From assembly GCA_017501545.1 (NCBI GenBank), contig JAFVWS010000004.1, positions 1 through 64,000 of the forward strand: DNA of 64,000 nt, read 5' to 3'. Origin of the DNA: Clostridia bacterium (GTDB taxonomy: Bacteria > Bacillota > Clostridia > Oscillospirales > CAG-272). The stretch's first letter is position 1, and each line of letters opens with the position of its first letter. The notes below the pieces were generated by a model. It did not search any database. It saw only the letters and a program-made list of their open reading frames with translations, and was not told where the DNA came from. The translations under genes were made by a program, and so were the position numbers. Positions 9,271 to 19,251 of the stretch are shown piece by piece.

Positions 9271-9909
9271 ATGAAAATTTACTACGAGGACGAATATATA
9301 GTTGTTTTAGAAAAGCCATATGGCGTTTCCTCACAAGAGAGTAATGGTGCAAGCGTGCTTTCACTTCTTTTAGAAAAGGGGATAAGCGCTTACTGCGTGC
9401 ACAGACTTGATACCCAAACAACAGGGGTGATGGTTTATGCAAAGACAAAGGAGGGCGCGGGCATCCTTTCAGCGCAAATTCAAAATGGTGAGCTTTCTAA
9501 AAAATACCTCTGTGTATGTCACGGTGTGCCTGAAGAAAGTGGTAAGATGATAGATTTATTGTACCACGATAAGCTCAAAAACAAGAGCTTTGTAGTTGAC
9601 AAAAAGAGAAATGGAGTTAAGGAGGCAAGGCTCGAATTTTGGACACGTGGTGTCACCAATTTAGGAGAAAAGGAGCTATCCCTTGTCGAAATTAACCTTT
9701 TGACGGGCAGGACGCATCAAATCAGAGCTCAGCTTTCAAAAAGAGGCTATCCACTTTATGGCGACGGAAAATATGGTGCCAAGGACAACGATAAAATCGC
9801 TCTTCATTGCGAAAAAATTTCATTTAGACATCCAAAAACTGGTGATGAAATGATATTTATCTCGCTTCCAAGTGGGGGCATTTGGGACGCATTTTTAAAA
9901 AACGAGTAA
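9271..9909 (+). CDS. RluA-family pseudouridine synthase (212 aa)
   Basis: Converts uridine to pseudouridine in rRNA or tRNA. The catalytic block HRLDTQTTGV is present, with the Asp as the nucleophile, as is the downstream GRTHQIRAQL motif and a GDGKYG loop. No S4 RNA-binding domain precedes the catalytic domain, so it is the short RluA/TruC-like type rather than RluD-like; the target site cannot be deduced. I use ATG 9271, which has an AAAGGGGG site about 11 bases upstream. An in-frame TTG at 9226 lies inside the terminator and upstream of the predicted transcript. The 3' end overlaps the convergent phosphate-permease gene by 15 bp. Confidence 0.9.
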   Translation: MKIYYEDEYIVVLEKPYGVSSQESNGASVLSLLLEKGISAYCVHRLDTQTTGVMVYAKTKEGAGILSAQIQNGELSKKYLCVCHGVPEESGKMIDLLYHDKLKNKSFVVDKKRNGVKEARLEFWTRGVTNLGEKELSLVEINLLTGRTHQIRAQLSKRGYPLYGDGKYGAKDNDKIALHCEKISFRHPKTGDEMIFISLPSGGIWDAFLKNE

Positions 9910-10875
9910 TGCAAGACGTGAAAAAATAACACCGAGAATAAAAGAAGCAGGCAGGGTGATAAGTGAGGTTACTATAATCTTACTTATCATCCTTTTGTTT
10001 GTTGCCTCGCCCTCTGCCTTGGCAGAGGCAAAAATTGAAACTGCCTTGACATTTCCAGTGCTGATTGGCATACCAAGAATAGAGCAAATAAGCATGGCAA
10101 GAAATGAACCAATGTCGCAAAAAAACGTGCTTGAGGGCTTGGCATCTGGGCTGATTTTAGAAAGGGATTTTATGATTTTTCCGCCACCCAAGAGCGTTGA
10201 GGTGAGCATCACCACTGAAACAAGTAAAACAAGAAAAATTGGCGCGTGGCTTGAGCCCTCACCAATAAGCAAAAAAGAAAGCACAGCAATGAATTTCTGC
10301 CCGTCCTGCGCACCATGCATAAGAGAGCTTAGCGCACACGAAATAGTAAGCAGACGCCCATATGGCAAGCGCCTTTTTCTTAATAAAAGTGTGATAAAGC
10401 GAGTCAAAAAATATGCTAATATGCAAGAAAAGACCATATAGAAAATGATTTTTATCGCCGAAATTAGTGCGCCGGTCTTAACTCCTAAAACCGAAAGCGA
10501 GGCACCAAAAAGCGAGAAAATCAGCGCGTGGCTTTCGCTTGACGGCATTCCGAAAAGCCAGCTTACAGTGCCGAATACTATGACTGTTAAAAATGAGCTT
10601 AGGCATATAATTCCTGCCTCATAGCCACCACTTGGCGAGGCAAGAGAAAAGATGCTTTTGCTTACTGAAAACGTAACGAATGCACCCAAAAATACACCTA
10701 AAAAATTAAAAATACCACCCAAAAGGGCGCCCTGCCAAAGCTTTAGCCTTTTTGATGCAACTACAGAGTAAATTGAGTTTGGCGCATCCGTCCAGCCGTT
10801 TATGAATACCACGAAAATAGCAAGAAAAACTACAAAAAAGTCCAAAGGAGTGTCGATATTTGTCCAAAAATTCAT
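9895..10875 (-). CDS. PiT-family inorganic phosphate permease (326 aa)
   Basis: The PiT signature is present near the N-terminus (NGWTDAPNSIYSVVASKRL) and repeated in degenerate form later (SCALSSLMHGAQDGQKF), as expected for the inverted duplicated halves of this transporter. About nine or ten hydrophobic helices are visible. It probably imports phosphate in symport with H+ or Na+. I start at ATG 10875 (cat 10873-10875), preceded by GGGAGGAAAC; the longer reading adds MIKSGRKR without its own site. No PhoU-like partner gene is adjacent. It diverges from the amidase-like gene and converges with the RluA gene. Confidence 0.9.
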   Translation of the reverse strand: MNFWTNIDTPLDFFVVFLAIFVVFINGWTDAPNSIYSVVASKRLKLWQGALLGGIFNFLGVFLGAFVTFSVSKSIFSLASPSGGYEAGIICLSSFLTVIVFGTVSWLFGMPSSESHALIFSLFGASLSVLGVKTGALISAIKIIFYMVFSCILAYFLTRFITLLLRKRRLPYGRLLTISCALSSLMHGAQDGQKFIAVLSFLLIGEGSSHAPIFLVLLVSVVMLTSTLLGGGKIIKSLSKISPDAKPSSTFFCDIGSFLAMLICSILGMPISTGNVKAVSIFASAKAEGEATNKRMISKIIVTSLITLPASFILGVIFSRLALLVF

Positions 10876-10952
10876 TCGTTTCCTCCCTGATTTAATCAAA
10901 TTAACAAAACATATCTTGCTACATAAAATGTATTAAAAAGGGGGGTATAGAT

Positions 10953-11735
10953 ATGATACTTGAAAAAGAATTTATGCGCGAGGAGGTAGTTTTGTATGCA
11001 AGAAAATATGCGCTTACAAGAAACCCCTTGTTTTACACCTTTGAGGGCATAGGTGGCAATTGCACAAACTTTGCCTCTCAATGCGTTTTGGCAGGTAGCT
11101 GTACAATGAATTATACTGCAGTTTACGGCTGGTATTATCTTTCAATAAATCGCCGTAGCGCCTCGTGGACGGGTGTTGACTACTTCTTCGATTTCATGAC
11201 AACGAATCAAGGCGTTGGACCATATGGCAGGGTGATAACCATAAGCGAGGTGCAGCCGGCTGATTTAATACAGCTTCAAAATAGCGAGGGACGCTTTTAT
11301 CACACCTTGGTTGTGACCAAGGTTGAAGATGGAGAAATATATATTTGCGCCAACTCAAACGACGCACTTGACCGTCCGCTTTCAAGCTATGATTATGCAA
11401 GCTTGCGAGTTATAAGGATAGATGCGGTGCGCTACGACACAAGATACGTCATTGATTGCTTTGAGGCTCTTTATTCGCCTCCTGTTGAGCTTCCTCAAAA
11501 TACGCCACAGAGCGAAACACCAAGCGAGTCCGAGCCGGCACAAGAAGAGCCTTCAGCCCCAACACCACCAGCTCAAGCGCCGACAGAGCCGACACCACCA
11601 GAGAGGTTAGAACCGCCACCACCAGCTCAAGCGCCAGCAGAGCCGACACCACCAGAGAGGTTAGAACCACCACCATCGGCACCAACAGCGCCTGCATCTT
11701 TAACTTCACCATCTGAAAACGAAGCTGTTCAGTAG
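10953..11735 (+). CDS. Amidase_6-type cysteine hydrolase with proline-rich tandem-repeat tail (260 aa)
   Basis: Residues 1-160 match the putative amidase (Amidase_6) family: a GGNCTNFASQC block carries the probable catalytic Cys, and FYHTLVVT carries the probable catalytic His. Relatives act on peptidoglycan peptides or are found in surface proteins. The C-terminal 80 residues are low-complexity, Pro/Glu/Ala-rich, and contain two exact-looking 18-residue repeats (54-bp units at 11565-11618 and 11619-11672). Notably there is no signal peptide or membrane helix: the protein starts MILEKEFMREEVV. The RBS is AAAAGGGGGG, 9 bases before ATG 10953. It could therefore be cytoplasmic, or exported without a Sec signal. 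Substrate unknown. Confidence 0.75.
   Translation: MILEKEFMREEVVLYARKYALTRNPLFYTFEGIGGNCTNFASQCVLAGSCTMNYTAVYGWYYLSINRRSASWTGVDYFFDFMTTNQGVGPYGRVITISEVQPADLIQLQNSEGRFYHTLVVTKVEDGEIYICANSNDALDRPLSSYDYASLRVIRIDAVRYDTRYVIDCFEALYSPPVELPQNTPQSETPSESEPAQEEPSAPTPPAQAPTEPTPPERLEPPPPAQAPAEPTPPERLEPPPSAPTAPASLTSPSENEAVQ
11565..11672 (+). repeat. Two tandem 54-bp coding repeats (Pro/Glu-rich)
   Basis: Two adjacent 54-bp units, each beginning CCACCAGCTCAA, differ by only a few bases. They encode the 18-residue Pro-rich repeat of the amidase-like protein. In-frame copy-number change would alter linker length only. Confidence 0.85.
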
Positions 11736-11901
11736 CCAGAATTAAGCATTGAAATTCTATATAATATGAGAACAGTACAAAATGCACAAAAATTGCGATT
11801 TTTAAATGGGTAAAATTACCGAGATTTTGTTTATTTTTCATAATGTTGCACAGAAGTTGTCTTTCTTTTTAAAAATTTTTGTTAAATAAGTATAAACTTG
11901 C

Positions 11902-11930
11902 TTGACAAAAACTTCATTTTATTGTATTAT
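11902..11930 (+). promoter_or_regulatory. Sigma-A promoter of the GH-A-like lipoprotein gene
   Basis: TTGACA (11902-11907), 17-bp spacer, TATTAT (11925-11930). The predicted transcript has a leader of about 60 nt before ATG 11998. Confidence 0.85.
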
Positions 11931-11997
11931 GTATATGTATAAATTTCTATATAATAGATTTAATTTACACAGTACATATTTTTTCGGAGGAAGACAA

Positions 11998-14900
11998 ATG
12001 AAAAAAAGATGGCTTACGGTAATACTTGTTGTTCTTGCAATTTGCTTAGTATTACCTTTGGTTGCGGCTTGTGGAAAAAATAATGGTGACACAAGCACAA
12101 ACACCGATAGTGGGTCTGACAATACCGATATAGGTACCGATTCTGGTAATGGCGGTAATGAGGGAGACAACACTGGTGACACTGAAAACAACGGCAATGC
12201 CTCAGTTCTTGAGTCGAAATCAGCGCCAGTTGTTAAATATCTAAGAATTGCTGAGCTTGGTGATAACAGTGTTACTGTTAAATTTAACTTAGTTGGTGAG
12301 GCGGCAAGCTATGAAATTAGATATAGCACAAAGCTAATCACTGAAAAGAACTATGATAAAGCAACTGTAGCAGAATGTACAGTTACTGGCGATGGTGCAA
12401 TTAAGACAGCAGTTGTTGAGGGTATCACAGCTGACAAGGATAATCGCTACTACATCACAGTAAAGGCGACAAACGACGTTGCTACAAGTGATTTTGATAT
12501 TGTTCGCGCTGGTGGTATATACCTAATTGAGCTTGACCATAAAAATCCACAACAGCTTTATAATGGTGAGACTAACCGAAACCTCACTGCACTTATTGAC
12601 GAGCAATCAATAGTTGGTGACCCATATAGAAAGGATTATAACGACCTTCCTATTTCAAATATTGGTAGATTCTGGGACGAAAGAGGTACTGTTTATTGGA
12701 ACCATACAACAACCTCCACTGCTGAGCGCTTTGGTACACAGCTTGCTCCTATAATTGACCTTGAGTACGTTCACTACGTAGATAACGTAATGGTATTCTA
12801 TCAGGATGCTACATATGATGTTATTATTCGTGCATCTGACGATGCTGCAAACTTTAACACTCCTGAGGCTTGGGACGTAGAGATTCAGCTTAAGAGAAAC
12901 TATAATCAAATTACAGCTGATATTTTAAGCTACATAAAGGTTCTCAATAGTAACGGTAGAGAAACCGCAAACGGCAATATTGACGTTACTGTAAAAGAGT
13001 ACAACCACTTTAGAGCTGGACTTGGCGACAAGTACGAGGAAATAAAGGAAAACAGTAAGATTTCTGATGAAGAAAAGGAAACGCAGCTGACAGCCTTGGT
13101 TGCAGCTGAGGTTGCAGCGCAAAGACAGTACTTTGAGGCGCTTGCTACAGCCCTAAAAGCACACGAAAGCACAAAGACATTTGGCGAAGCTCTTGATGCA
13201 GCATATAATGGCGAAACAGTTGATTTTGATGCAATATTCGCTGGCTACAGAAAGCTTGATGAGGCAGCAAAGGTAACACTTCAAACTGATGCTGCAGCAG
13301 CATTTACAGCAGCTGATAAGGCTTGCGGTATTGAGCGTGGTTCTGAGCCATACAAGAGCAGATTGCTTGTAGACGAGGCTGTTACAAGCCTTGACTATGA
13401 AATGATAGTTCCTTACTCCTTTATGCAGGTTGATATCGGCATTGAGGCAAGATATGTACAAGTAGAGTTTAAGGATGGCGAGGCTCCAAACGAGGTTCTC
13501 GTATACGGCTATCAGGTTCGTGAGGATGAAAACATGCTCATTCAGGAGCCAACGCACAAGCTTCCAACAATTGGCGAAATGATGGGTCAATGTGGCTTCG
13601 TTGCTGGCGGTGGCGGTAACTGTACAATTGAACAGCTTGCTTGCTCATACGTAGTACGTGAATACCACAACCTTGGTTGGTCTTATTCACTTGGTTCATT
13701 CCCAGGTAAGGCATCTAACTTTGTACAAACCGTTGTTGGTAACTTTGATAAAGCATATAAGGATTATAGTGAGGCAGGACTTCTTGTAATTCCTTGTCTA
13801 CAATGGAATGAGTCGTCTATGCCTGCAAGACTCTATGATGAGTTTGAGGGCAAGTTCTCCAACTCTATTGCAAGCTGGGAAGAAAAATATCTCCCATCAA
13901 CATGGGCAGCATACGCAGACGTAATGTATCAATATGCAGCTCGTTATGGTAGCAGTAAGATGGGCTACCTTGTAGAAAACATTCTTGCACACTCTGACGC
14001 AACTCCAGAAAACTGTGAGGTTGGTCGTGGACAAATCAAATGGCTTGAGTTTGGTAACGAGCCAAATGGTGAGGACTCAGCTGGTGCAACACCATATCAG
14101 TGCGCAGCTCTTCAATCTGCAGCATACGATGGACACCAAAGAACAGTTCTTTCACACATTTATAATCCAAACAGCTTCACATATCCATTCGGTGCTAAGA
14201 CAGCTGACCCTGATATCAAGGTTGCAACCGCAGGCTTTGCAGGTATTCAGGACAGATATATTATGACAATGTCTTACTGGATGAGAGCAAACAGAACAGA
14301 CGGCTCCATTGCTATGGACGCCTTCAACGTACACACATACTTCGGTAAATACTTCTATATGAATGACCAGTCAATTTGCGTTGGTGTAAGCCCAGAGGAA
14401 TATGGTCTTGTTGACGCAATGTCGAACCTTGTTCAGTTCAGAGATAAGTATTACCCAGATGTAGAGGTATGGTTAACAGAGTTTGGTTGGGATACTAACC
14501 AATCCTATGAAACAATGACATCAGCACACGCATACGATACTAAGGACCTAAACGGTGACGGTGAAATTTCTGAGTATGAAATGGTAATGAGAAGCCGTGA
14601 AATCCAAGGTATGTGGCTCGTTCGTGCATATATCTTGCTCGCATCTTGTGGTGTTGACAAGGCTACAATGTACATGTGCGAGGATGCAGCTGACGACGAG
14701 GTAGGAGCTATCGGTAAGTATGGTACTTGTGGTATTTGGGCAGTTGCCAGAATGCCAGAGACACGCTACCAAATCTTCGATGCAACGATTACTGACGTTG
14801 TAAGAGATGAAAACGGTAACATTGTAAAGGACGAAGAGGGCAACGATAAGAGAGAATCAGTTAAAGCTGAGGTATATCAAGTTATAGTAGTTGAGAAAAA

Positions 14901-15363
14901 CGACAAGGGCGAGGACGTTGACGTTAAATCCTACTATAGAACTGACAATGATGAGCTATTCTATGTAAACGACCCAAGAGTAAAGAAGGACGAAAATGAC
15001 AAGTCAACATTTAGTATAGCGTCAAAGATGGAAGCAAAAGATGCCTACTACTATATGTACACACTTTACAAGACTCTTGGCGATATGGCCTTCGTTAAGG
15101 AAATTAAAACTGACAACCCAGACGTTTGGGTTTACGAGTTTGCTAATGATAACGGTAAGGTTGGCTACGCTGTATGGTGCCCAACATCTAACGGTACTGT
15201 AGTTGAGGACTTTGTTCTTAACATTGATGGTACAAAGGCAACACTTGTAGAAACAGATTCAAAGAACAAGGATACCGACGGCGTTTCAACTAATCTTGAA
15301 ATTACTGACAACACAGTAACTATAACAGTTAGCGAAAACCCAGTATACGTAGTTGTTGAATAA
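11998..15363 (+). CDS. Secreted lipoprotein with clan GH-A-like glycoside hydrolase domain (1121 aa)
   Basis: The N-terminus is a lipoprotein signal (KKRW, hydrophobic core, LVAAC) followed by a Ser/Thr/Asp/Gly-rich linker. A fibronectin-III-like domain (residues about 75-165), a beta domain, and an Ala/Glu-rich helical stretch (about 310-450) precede the catalytic-looking region. There, GNEPN (acid/base Glu near 688) and LTEFGWDTN (nucleophile Glu near 828) are spaced as in retaining clan GH-A (beta/alpha)8 enzymes. Shortly after is an EF-hand-like loop DLNGDGEISEYE. The polysaccharide is unknown and the specific GH family could not be assigned. ATG 11998 has CGGAGG 8 bases upstream; the longer reading lacks a signal sequence at its start. 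Confidence 0.75.
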   Translation: MKKRWLTVILVVLAICLVLPLVAACGKNNGDTSTNTDSGSDNTDIGTDSGNGGNEGDNTGDTENNGNASVLESKSAPVVKYLRIAELGDNSVTVKFNLVGEAASYEIRYSTKLITEKNYDKATVAECTVTGDGAIKTAVVEGITADKDNRYYITVKATNDVATSDFDIVRAGGIYLIELDHKNPQQLYNGETNRNLTALIDEQSIVGDPYRKDYNDLPISNIGRFWDERGTVYWNHTTTSTAERFGTQLAPIIDLEYVHYVDNVMVFYQDATYDVIIRASDDAANFNTPEAWDVEIQLKRNYNQITADILSYIKVLNSNGRETANGNIDVTVKEYNHFRAGLGDKYEEIKENSKISDEEKETQLTALVAAEVAAQRQYFEALATALKAHESTKTFGEALDAAYNGETVDFDAIFAGYRKLDEAAKVTLQTDAAAAFTAADKACGIERGSEPYKSRLLVDEAVTSLDYEMIVPYSFMQVDIGIEARYVQVEFKDGEAPNEVLVYGYQVREDENMLIQEPTHKLPTIGEMMGQCGFVAGGGGNCTIEQLACSYVVREYHNLGWSYSLGSFPGKASNFVQTVVGNFDKAYKDYSEAGLLVIPCLQWNESSMPARLYDEFEGKFSNSIASWEEKYLPSTWAAYADVMYQYAARYGSSKMGYLVENILAHSDATPENCEVGRGQIKWLEFGNEPNGEDSAGATPYQCAALQSAAYDGHQRTVLSHIYNPNSFTYPFGAKTADPDIKVATAGFAGIQDRYIMTMSYWMRANRTDGSIAMDAFNVHTYFGKYFYMNDQSICVGVSPEEYGLVDAMSNLVQFRDKYYPDVEVWLTEFGWDTNQSYETMTSAHAYDTKDLNGDGEISEYEMVMRSREIQGMWLVRAYILLASCGVDKATMYMCEDAADDEVGAIGKYGTCGIWAVARMPETRYQIFDATITDVVRDENGNIVKDEEGNDKRESVKAEVYQVIVVEKNDKGEDVDVKSYYRTDNDELFYVNDPRVKKDENDKSTFSIASKMEAKDAYYYMYTLYKTLGDMAFVKEIKTDNPDVWVYEFANDNGKVGYAVWCPTSNGTVVEDFVLNIDGTKATLVETDSKNKDTDGVSTNLEITDNTVTITVSENPVYVVVE

Positions 15364-15376
15364 TTAAAAACACACA

Positions 15377-15410
15377 AAAAGCACTCTCAAGCTGAGAGTG
15401 CTTTTCTTTT
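15377..15410 (+). terminator. Terminator of the GH-A-like gene
   Basis: GCACTCTCA / TGAGAGTGC (15381-15389 and 15393-15401) with an AGC loop, flanked by A and T runs. Confidence 0.92.
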
Positions 15411-15530
15411 TTCAAGCCCGAAAATACTGCTATTATTATATAATAATGAAGAAAAAAACTGGAATTTGTTGATTTAAGCACTTTTTGCCGATGACTGCTA
15501 AAAAAGTCGAAAAAATATTTTAAAAAAGTA

Positions 15531-15559
15531 TTGACAAAGCATTAAAATGGTGGTATATT
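15531..15559 (+). promoter_or_regulatory. Sigma-A promoter of the hrcA-dnaK operon
   Basis: TTGACA (15531-15536), 17-bp spacer, TATATT (15554-15559). Transcription should begin near 15566, just upstream of the CIRCE element. Confidence 0.9.
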
Positions 15560-15570
15560 ATTCATAGAGT

Positions 15571-15597
15571 TTAGCACTTGGCACAAAAGAGTGCTAA
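15571..15597 (+). promoter_or_regulatory. CIRCE operator (HrcA-binding inverted repeat)
   Basis: TTAGCACTT, 9-nt spacer, GAGTGCTAA. This is the CIRCE consensus with one mismatch in the left arm. Its position at the transcription start and in the leader indicates HrcA autoregulation of the whole chaperone operon. Confidence 0.97.
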
Positions 15598-15616
15598 AAG
15601 AAAGGGGCGGTTGAAA

Positions 15617-16726
15617 ATGGGCTTTGATAACAGCGTTTTAAGCGACAGGAAAAAGCTAATACTTCGCGCAATAGTCGAAGCGCATATTAAGCTTGGTGAG
15701 CCTGTGGGCTCAAAGTATCTTATGCAAGAGGCTAAAATTCCTTATTCCTCTGCCACAATAAGAAACGAAATGGCAGAGCTTGAGGAGCTTGGATATCTTG
15801 ATAAGCCACATACCTCGGCAGGACGTATCCCGTCAGAGCTTGGATATAGGTTTTACGTTGATACTCTTGTAAATCAATATGATACAAAAAAGCGCGAGGC
15901 AAGCGAGCTTAAGAAAATGCTTTCGGTTAAAATGTCGGAGATTGATAAAATCCTTGACAATGCAACCAAGGTGGCATCAGCCATGACAAATTACACCGCG
16001 CTTTCGCTAAGACCAAGACCATCAAGCATTACAATTAAAAAATATGAGGCAGTTTATCTTGATACGCGCTCTTACTTAATTGTTATGATTGCTCAAGGCA
16101 CTGAGTCGGTCAAGACAAAAAAGGTTAACGTTACGTTTGATATAACCCCTGAGGAAATATCAGCACTTTCCAAGGTTTTAAACCTAAACCTTTCAGGTGT
16201 TAACGTGGACGGAATTAACATTCATTTGATGATGTCTATGAATTCTCAGCTTAATGAGCTTATAGGTCTTGATATGCAGCTTAGCGAGGAGCTTGTTTCA
16301 GCAACAGTAAAGAGCATTTACGAAACAATGAATGAGCTTGGCTCGGAGATTAAATTTGAGGGTGTAAACAGACTTCTTGAATATCCCGAGTATAAAAACC
16401 TTGATAAGCTTCAAAAAATGATATCCACAATTGAAAACAAGGAGGATATTATTAAGGCAGTCAGCACAATTGACCAAAGCGATGACGATACAAAGATATT
16501 TATCGGCTCGGAAAATATGGTTAAAATAATGGATGACTCAACCTTGATTTACAAAAACCTAAAGCTTAATGGCAAAACAATCGGAGCAATCGGAATTATT
16601 GGTCCATGCCGTATGGATTACTCAAAGGTGCTTTCCACCATTGACCAGCTTTCCGAGGAGATTAATAAGCTCTCCGATATAGGCTCATTGCCAAGCGCTA
16701 AAACAGAAGAGGATGATTACGAGTAA
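15617..16726 (+). CDS. hrcA: Heat-inducible transcription repressor HrcA (369 aa)
   Basis: Winged-helix repressor of class I heat-shock genes, kept active by GroEL. The N-terminal DNA-binding domain contains LKLGEPVGSKYL-like and SSATIRNEMAELEELGYL motifs with the typical HTSAGRIPSELGYRFYVD block; the central and C-terminal GAF-like dimerisation domain ends with GPCRMDYSKV. I start at ATG 15617 after AAAGGGGCGG; the longer in-frame reading begins within CIRCE. The stop codon TAA (16724-16726) shares its last A with the grpE ATG, so the two are translationally coupled. Confidence 0.97.
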   Translation: MGFDNSVLSDRKKLILRAIVEAHIKLGEPVGSKYLMQEAKIPYSSATIRNEMAELEELGYLDKPHTSAGRIPSELGYRFYVDTLVNQYDTKKREASELKKMLSVKMSEIDKILDNATKVASAMTNYTALSLRPRPSSITIKKYEAVYLDTRSYLIVMIAQGTESVKTKKVNVTFDITPEEISALSKVLNLNLSGVNVDGINIHLMMSMNSQLNELIGLDMQLSEELVSATVKSIYETMNELGSEIKFEGVNRLLEYPEYKNLDKLQKMISTIENKEDIIKAVSTIDQSDDDTKIFIGSENMVKIMDDSTLIYKNLKLNGKTIGAIGIIGPCRMDYSKVLSTIDQLSEEINKLSDIGSLPSAKTEEDDYE

Positions 16727-17262
16727 TGAAGAAAAACGAGAAAAAGGAAGAGCTTGAGGCACAAACCGCCGAGGCTCAGGTTGACATCGAGGCTGAGGTT
16801 GACCCTAAGGATGAGGAAATAAATAAGCTTAATGAAATTATTAAGGGGCTTGAGGCTGACAAGGCTGAAACCAATGATAAGTATTTAAGAGTGCTTGCAG
16901 AGTATGACAATTTCCGCAAGCGCACACAAAAGGAAAGAGAAGCACTTTATCAAGACGCATATATAGATGCGGTAAGCGCACTTCTTCCAATTGTGGACAA
17001 CGTAGAAATGGCACTTAAATTCACGGTTGATGAAAATGATAAAAAGGGAATTGAAATGATAGTTTCCGCTGTTCATCAAACGCTTGAAAAGATGGGTGTT
17101 AGCGAGGTGGAAACAAAGACCTTTGATCCAAGCCTTCACAATGCGGTAATGCACGTTGATGACGAAAGCCTGGGCGAGGGGGAAATCGTTGAGGTGTTCC
17201 AAAAGGGATACGCTTGTGGCGATAGAGTAATAAGATATGCAATGGTAAAGGTTGCAAACTAA
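16726..17262 (+). CDS. grpE: Nucleotide exchange factor GrpE (178 aa)
   Basis: Releases ADP from DnaK. It has the expected charged, coiled-coil N-terminus (Glu/Lys-rich to about residue 45), followed by AEYDNFRKRTQKER, LLPIVDNVEMAL and the C-terminal GYACGDRVIRYAMVKVA block of the beta domain. Length is typical. It overlaps hrcA by one base and is followed by a 142-bp gap before dnaK that contains a short AACACC / GGTGTT hairpin (17261-17275) and a second weak one near 17354-17370. These may be processing or stability structures. Confidence 0.96.
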   Translation: MKKNEKKEELEAQTAEAQVDIEAEVDPKDEEINKLNEIIKGLEADKAETNDKYLRVLAEYDNFRKRTQKEREALYQDAYIDAVSALLPIVDNVEMALKFTVDENDKKGIEMIVSAVHQTLEKMGVSEVETKTFDPSLHNAVMHVDDESLGEGEIVEVFQKGYACGDRVIRYAMVKVAN

Positions 17263-17404
17263 CACCAAAGGTGTTATCCTGTGGCAAAGCAATAGAAGCT
17301 ACAAAAAAGACCGACGGGTCTAAAGCGTAAATAATTAATGTTAAATACGCACATCGCATCTTAGCGATACGCGCAAAATAATAACTCATATGGAGGAAAT
17401 AAAA

Positions 17405-19234
17405 ATGGGAAAGATTATAGGAATAGACTTAGGTACAACAAACTCTTGCGTGGCAGTATACGAGGGTGGTGAGCCCGTTGTAATACCAAATCCAGAGGGA
17501 TCAAGAACAACACCATCAGTTGTTGCATTTACTAAGACAGGAGAAAGACTTGTAGGTCAGGTTGCAAAGCGTCAAGCTATTACAAACCCAGACAAGACTG
17601 TAAGCTCAATTAAGAGAGAAATGGGCTCATCCTACAAGGTAACAATTGATTCAAAAACATACACACCTCAAGAGATTTCAGCAATGATTCTTCAAAAATT
17701 GAAGGCAGATGCTGAGGCTTATCTTGGCACAAAGGTAACAGAGGCTGTTATCACAGTTCCAGCTTACTTCAGTGACGCACAAAGACAAGCAACAAAGGAC
17801 GCAGGTAAGATTGCAGGCCTTGAGGTTAAGAGAATTATTAACGAGCCAACCGCAGCAGCACTTGCATTTGGTATGGATAAGGAAGAAAACCAAAAGATAA
17901 TGGTATTTGACCTTGGCGGTGGTACGTTCGACGTATCAATTCTTGAAATTTCAGACGGCGTATTTGAGGTTTTGGCAACAGCTGGTAACAACCGTCTTGG
18001 TGGTGACGACTTCGATAAGAAGATTATCGACTGGATTGCAGAGCAGTTCAAGGCTGAATACGGCATTGACCTCCGTCTTGACAATATGGCACACCAAAGA
18101 CTTAAGGAGGCTGCTGAAAAGGCTAAGATTGAGCTTTCAGGCGTTACAACCTCAAACATCAACCTTCCATATATCACAGCTGACGTTACAGGTCCTAAGC
18201 ACTTTGACGCAACTCTTACAAGAGCAAAGTTTGATGAGCTTACAGCAAGCTTAGTTGAGGCTACAATGATTCCAACAAAGCAAGCGCTTAAGGACGCAGG
18301 ACTTTCAGCATCACAAATTGACAAGGTTATCTTGGTTGGTGGTTCTTCAAGAATTCCAGCAGTTCAAGAGGCACTTAAGAAATTTATCGGCAAGGAACCA
18401 TTCAAGGGCATCAACCCTGACGAGTGCGTAGCTATGGGTGCTGCAATTCAAGGTGGCGTTCTTGGCGGAGACGTTAAGGACCTTCTTCTCCTTGACGTAA
18501 CACCACTTTCACTTGGTATTGAAACACTTGGTGGTGTTTGCACAAAGATTATTGACAGAAATACAACAATTCCAGTAAAGAAGAGCCAGATACTCTCAAC
18601 TGCAGCAGACAGCCAGACATCAGTTCAGGTTCACGTTTTGCAGGGTGAAAGAGAGATGGCAGCAGGCAACAAGACCCTTGGACTATTCTCACTTGACGGA
18701 ATTGCTCCAGCACCTCGTGGAATTCCACAAATTGAGGTTACCTTTGACATTGACGCAAACGGTATTGTAAACGTAAGCGCTAAGGATAAGGGTACAGGCA
18801 AGGAGCAGCACATCACAATCACCTCATCAACAAATATGAGCGAGGCTGATATTGAGCGTGCTGTTAAGGAGGCTGAGAAGTTTGCTGAGGAGGATAAGAA
18901 GGCTAAAGAGGCAGTTGAGGTTAAGAACCATGCTGAGCATATGATTTTCCAAAGCGAAAAGACACTTGCTGACCTTGGCGATAAGGTTACCGAGGATGAA
19001 AAGGGCGAGGTTCAAAAGGCTATTGATAAGCTTAAGGAAACAGTAAAGGGCAACGATACGGAAGCTATCAAGGCTGATACTGAGGCTCTTGAAAAATCCT
19101 TCTACGCAATTAGCGAAAAGCTTTACAAGGAGGCTCAAGCTGCACAGGGCGATGCTGGTGCACAGGGCGGTCCAACAGCTGATGCTGACGGCAACGTTTA
19201 TGGCGCTGACTTTGAGGATAAGACAGGCAAATAA
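17405..19234 (+). CDS. dnaK: Chaperone DnaK (Hsp70, 609 aa)
   Basis: ATP-dependent protein-folding chaperone. The nucleotide-binding domain shows [11 protein letters not shown] at the start, the [11 protein letters not shown] phosphate motif and [10 protein letters not shown]; the substrate domain follows, and the C-terminal helical lid ends in a Gly/Ala-rich tail and [11 protein letters not shown] start at ATG 17405, preceded by GGAGG 8 bases upstream; an in-frame ATG at 17390 overlaps that site and adds five residues not typical of the family. Length is standard for Gram-positive DnaK. Confidence 0.97.
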   Translation: MGKIIGIDLGTTNSCVAVYEGGEPVVIPNPEGSRTTPSVVAFTKTGERLVGQVAKRQAITNPDKTVSSIKREMGSSYKVTIDSKTYTPQEISAMILQKLKADAEAYLGTKVTEAVITVPAYFSDAQRQATKDAGKIAGLEVKRIINEPTAAALAFGMDKEENQKIMVFDLGGGTFDVSILEISDGVFEVLATAGNNRLGGDDFDKKIIDWIAEQFKAEYGIDLRLDNMAHQRLKEAAEKAKIELSGVTTSNINLPYITADVTGPKHFDATLTRAKFDELTASLVEATMIPTKQALKDAGLSASQIDKVILVGGSSRIPAVQEALKKFIGKEPFKGINPDECVAMGAAIQGGVLGGDVKDLLLLDVTPLSLGIETLGGVCTKIIDRNTTIPVKKSQILSTAADSQTSVQVHVLQGEREMAAGNKTLGLFSLDGIAPAPRGIPQIEVTFDIDANGIVNVSAKDKGTGKEQHITITSSTNMSEADIERAVKEAEKFAEEDKKAKEAVEVKNHAEHMIFQSEKTLADLGDKVTEDEKGEVQKAIDKLKETVKGNDTEAIKADTEALEKSFYAISEKLYKEAQAAQGDAGAQGGPTADADGNVYGADFEDKTGK

Positions 19235-19251
19235 TAAAATCCTTTCAAATA

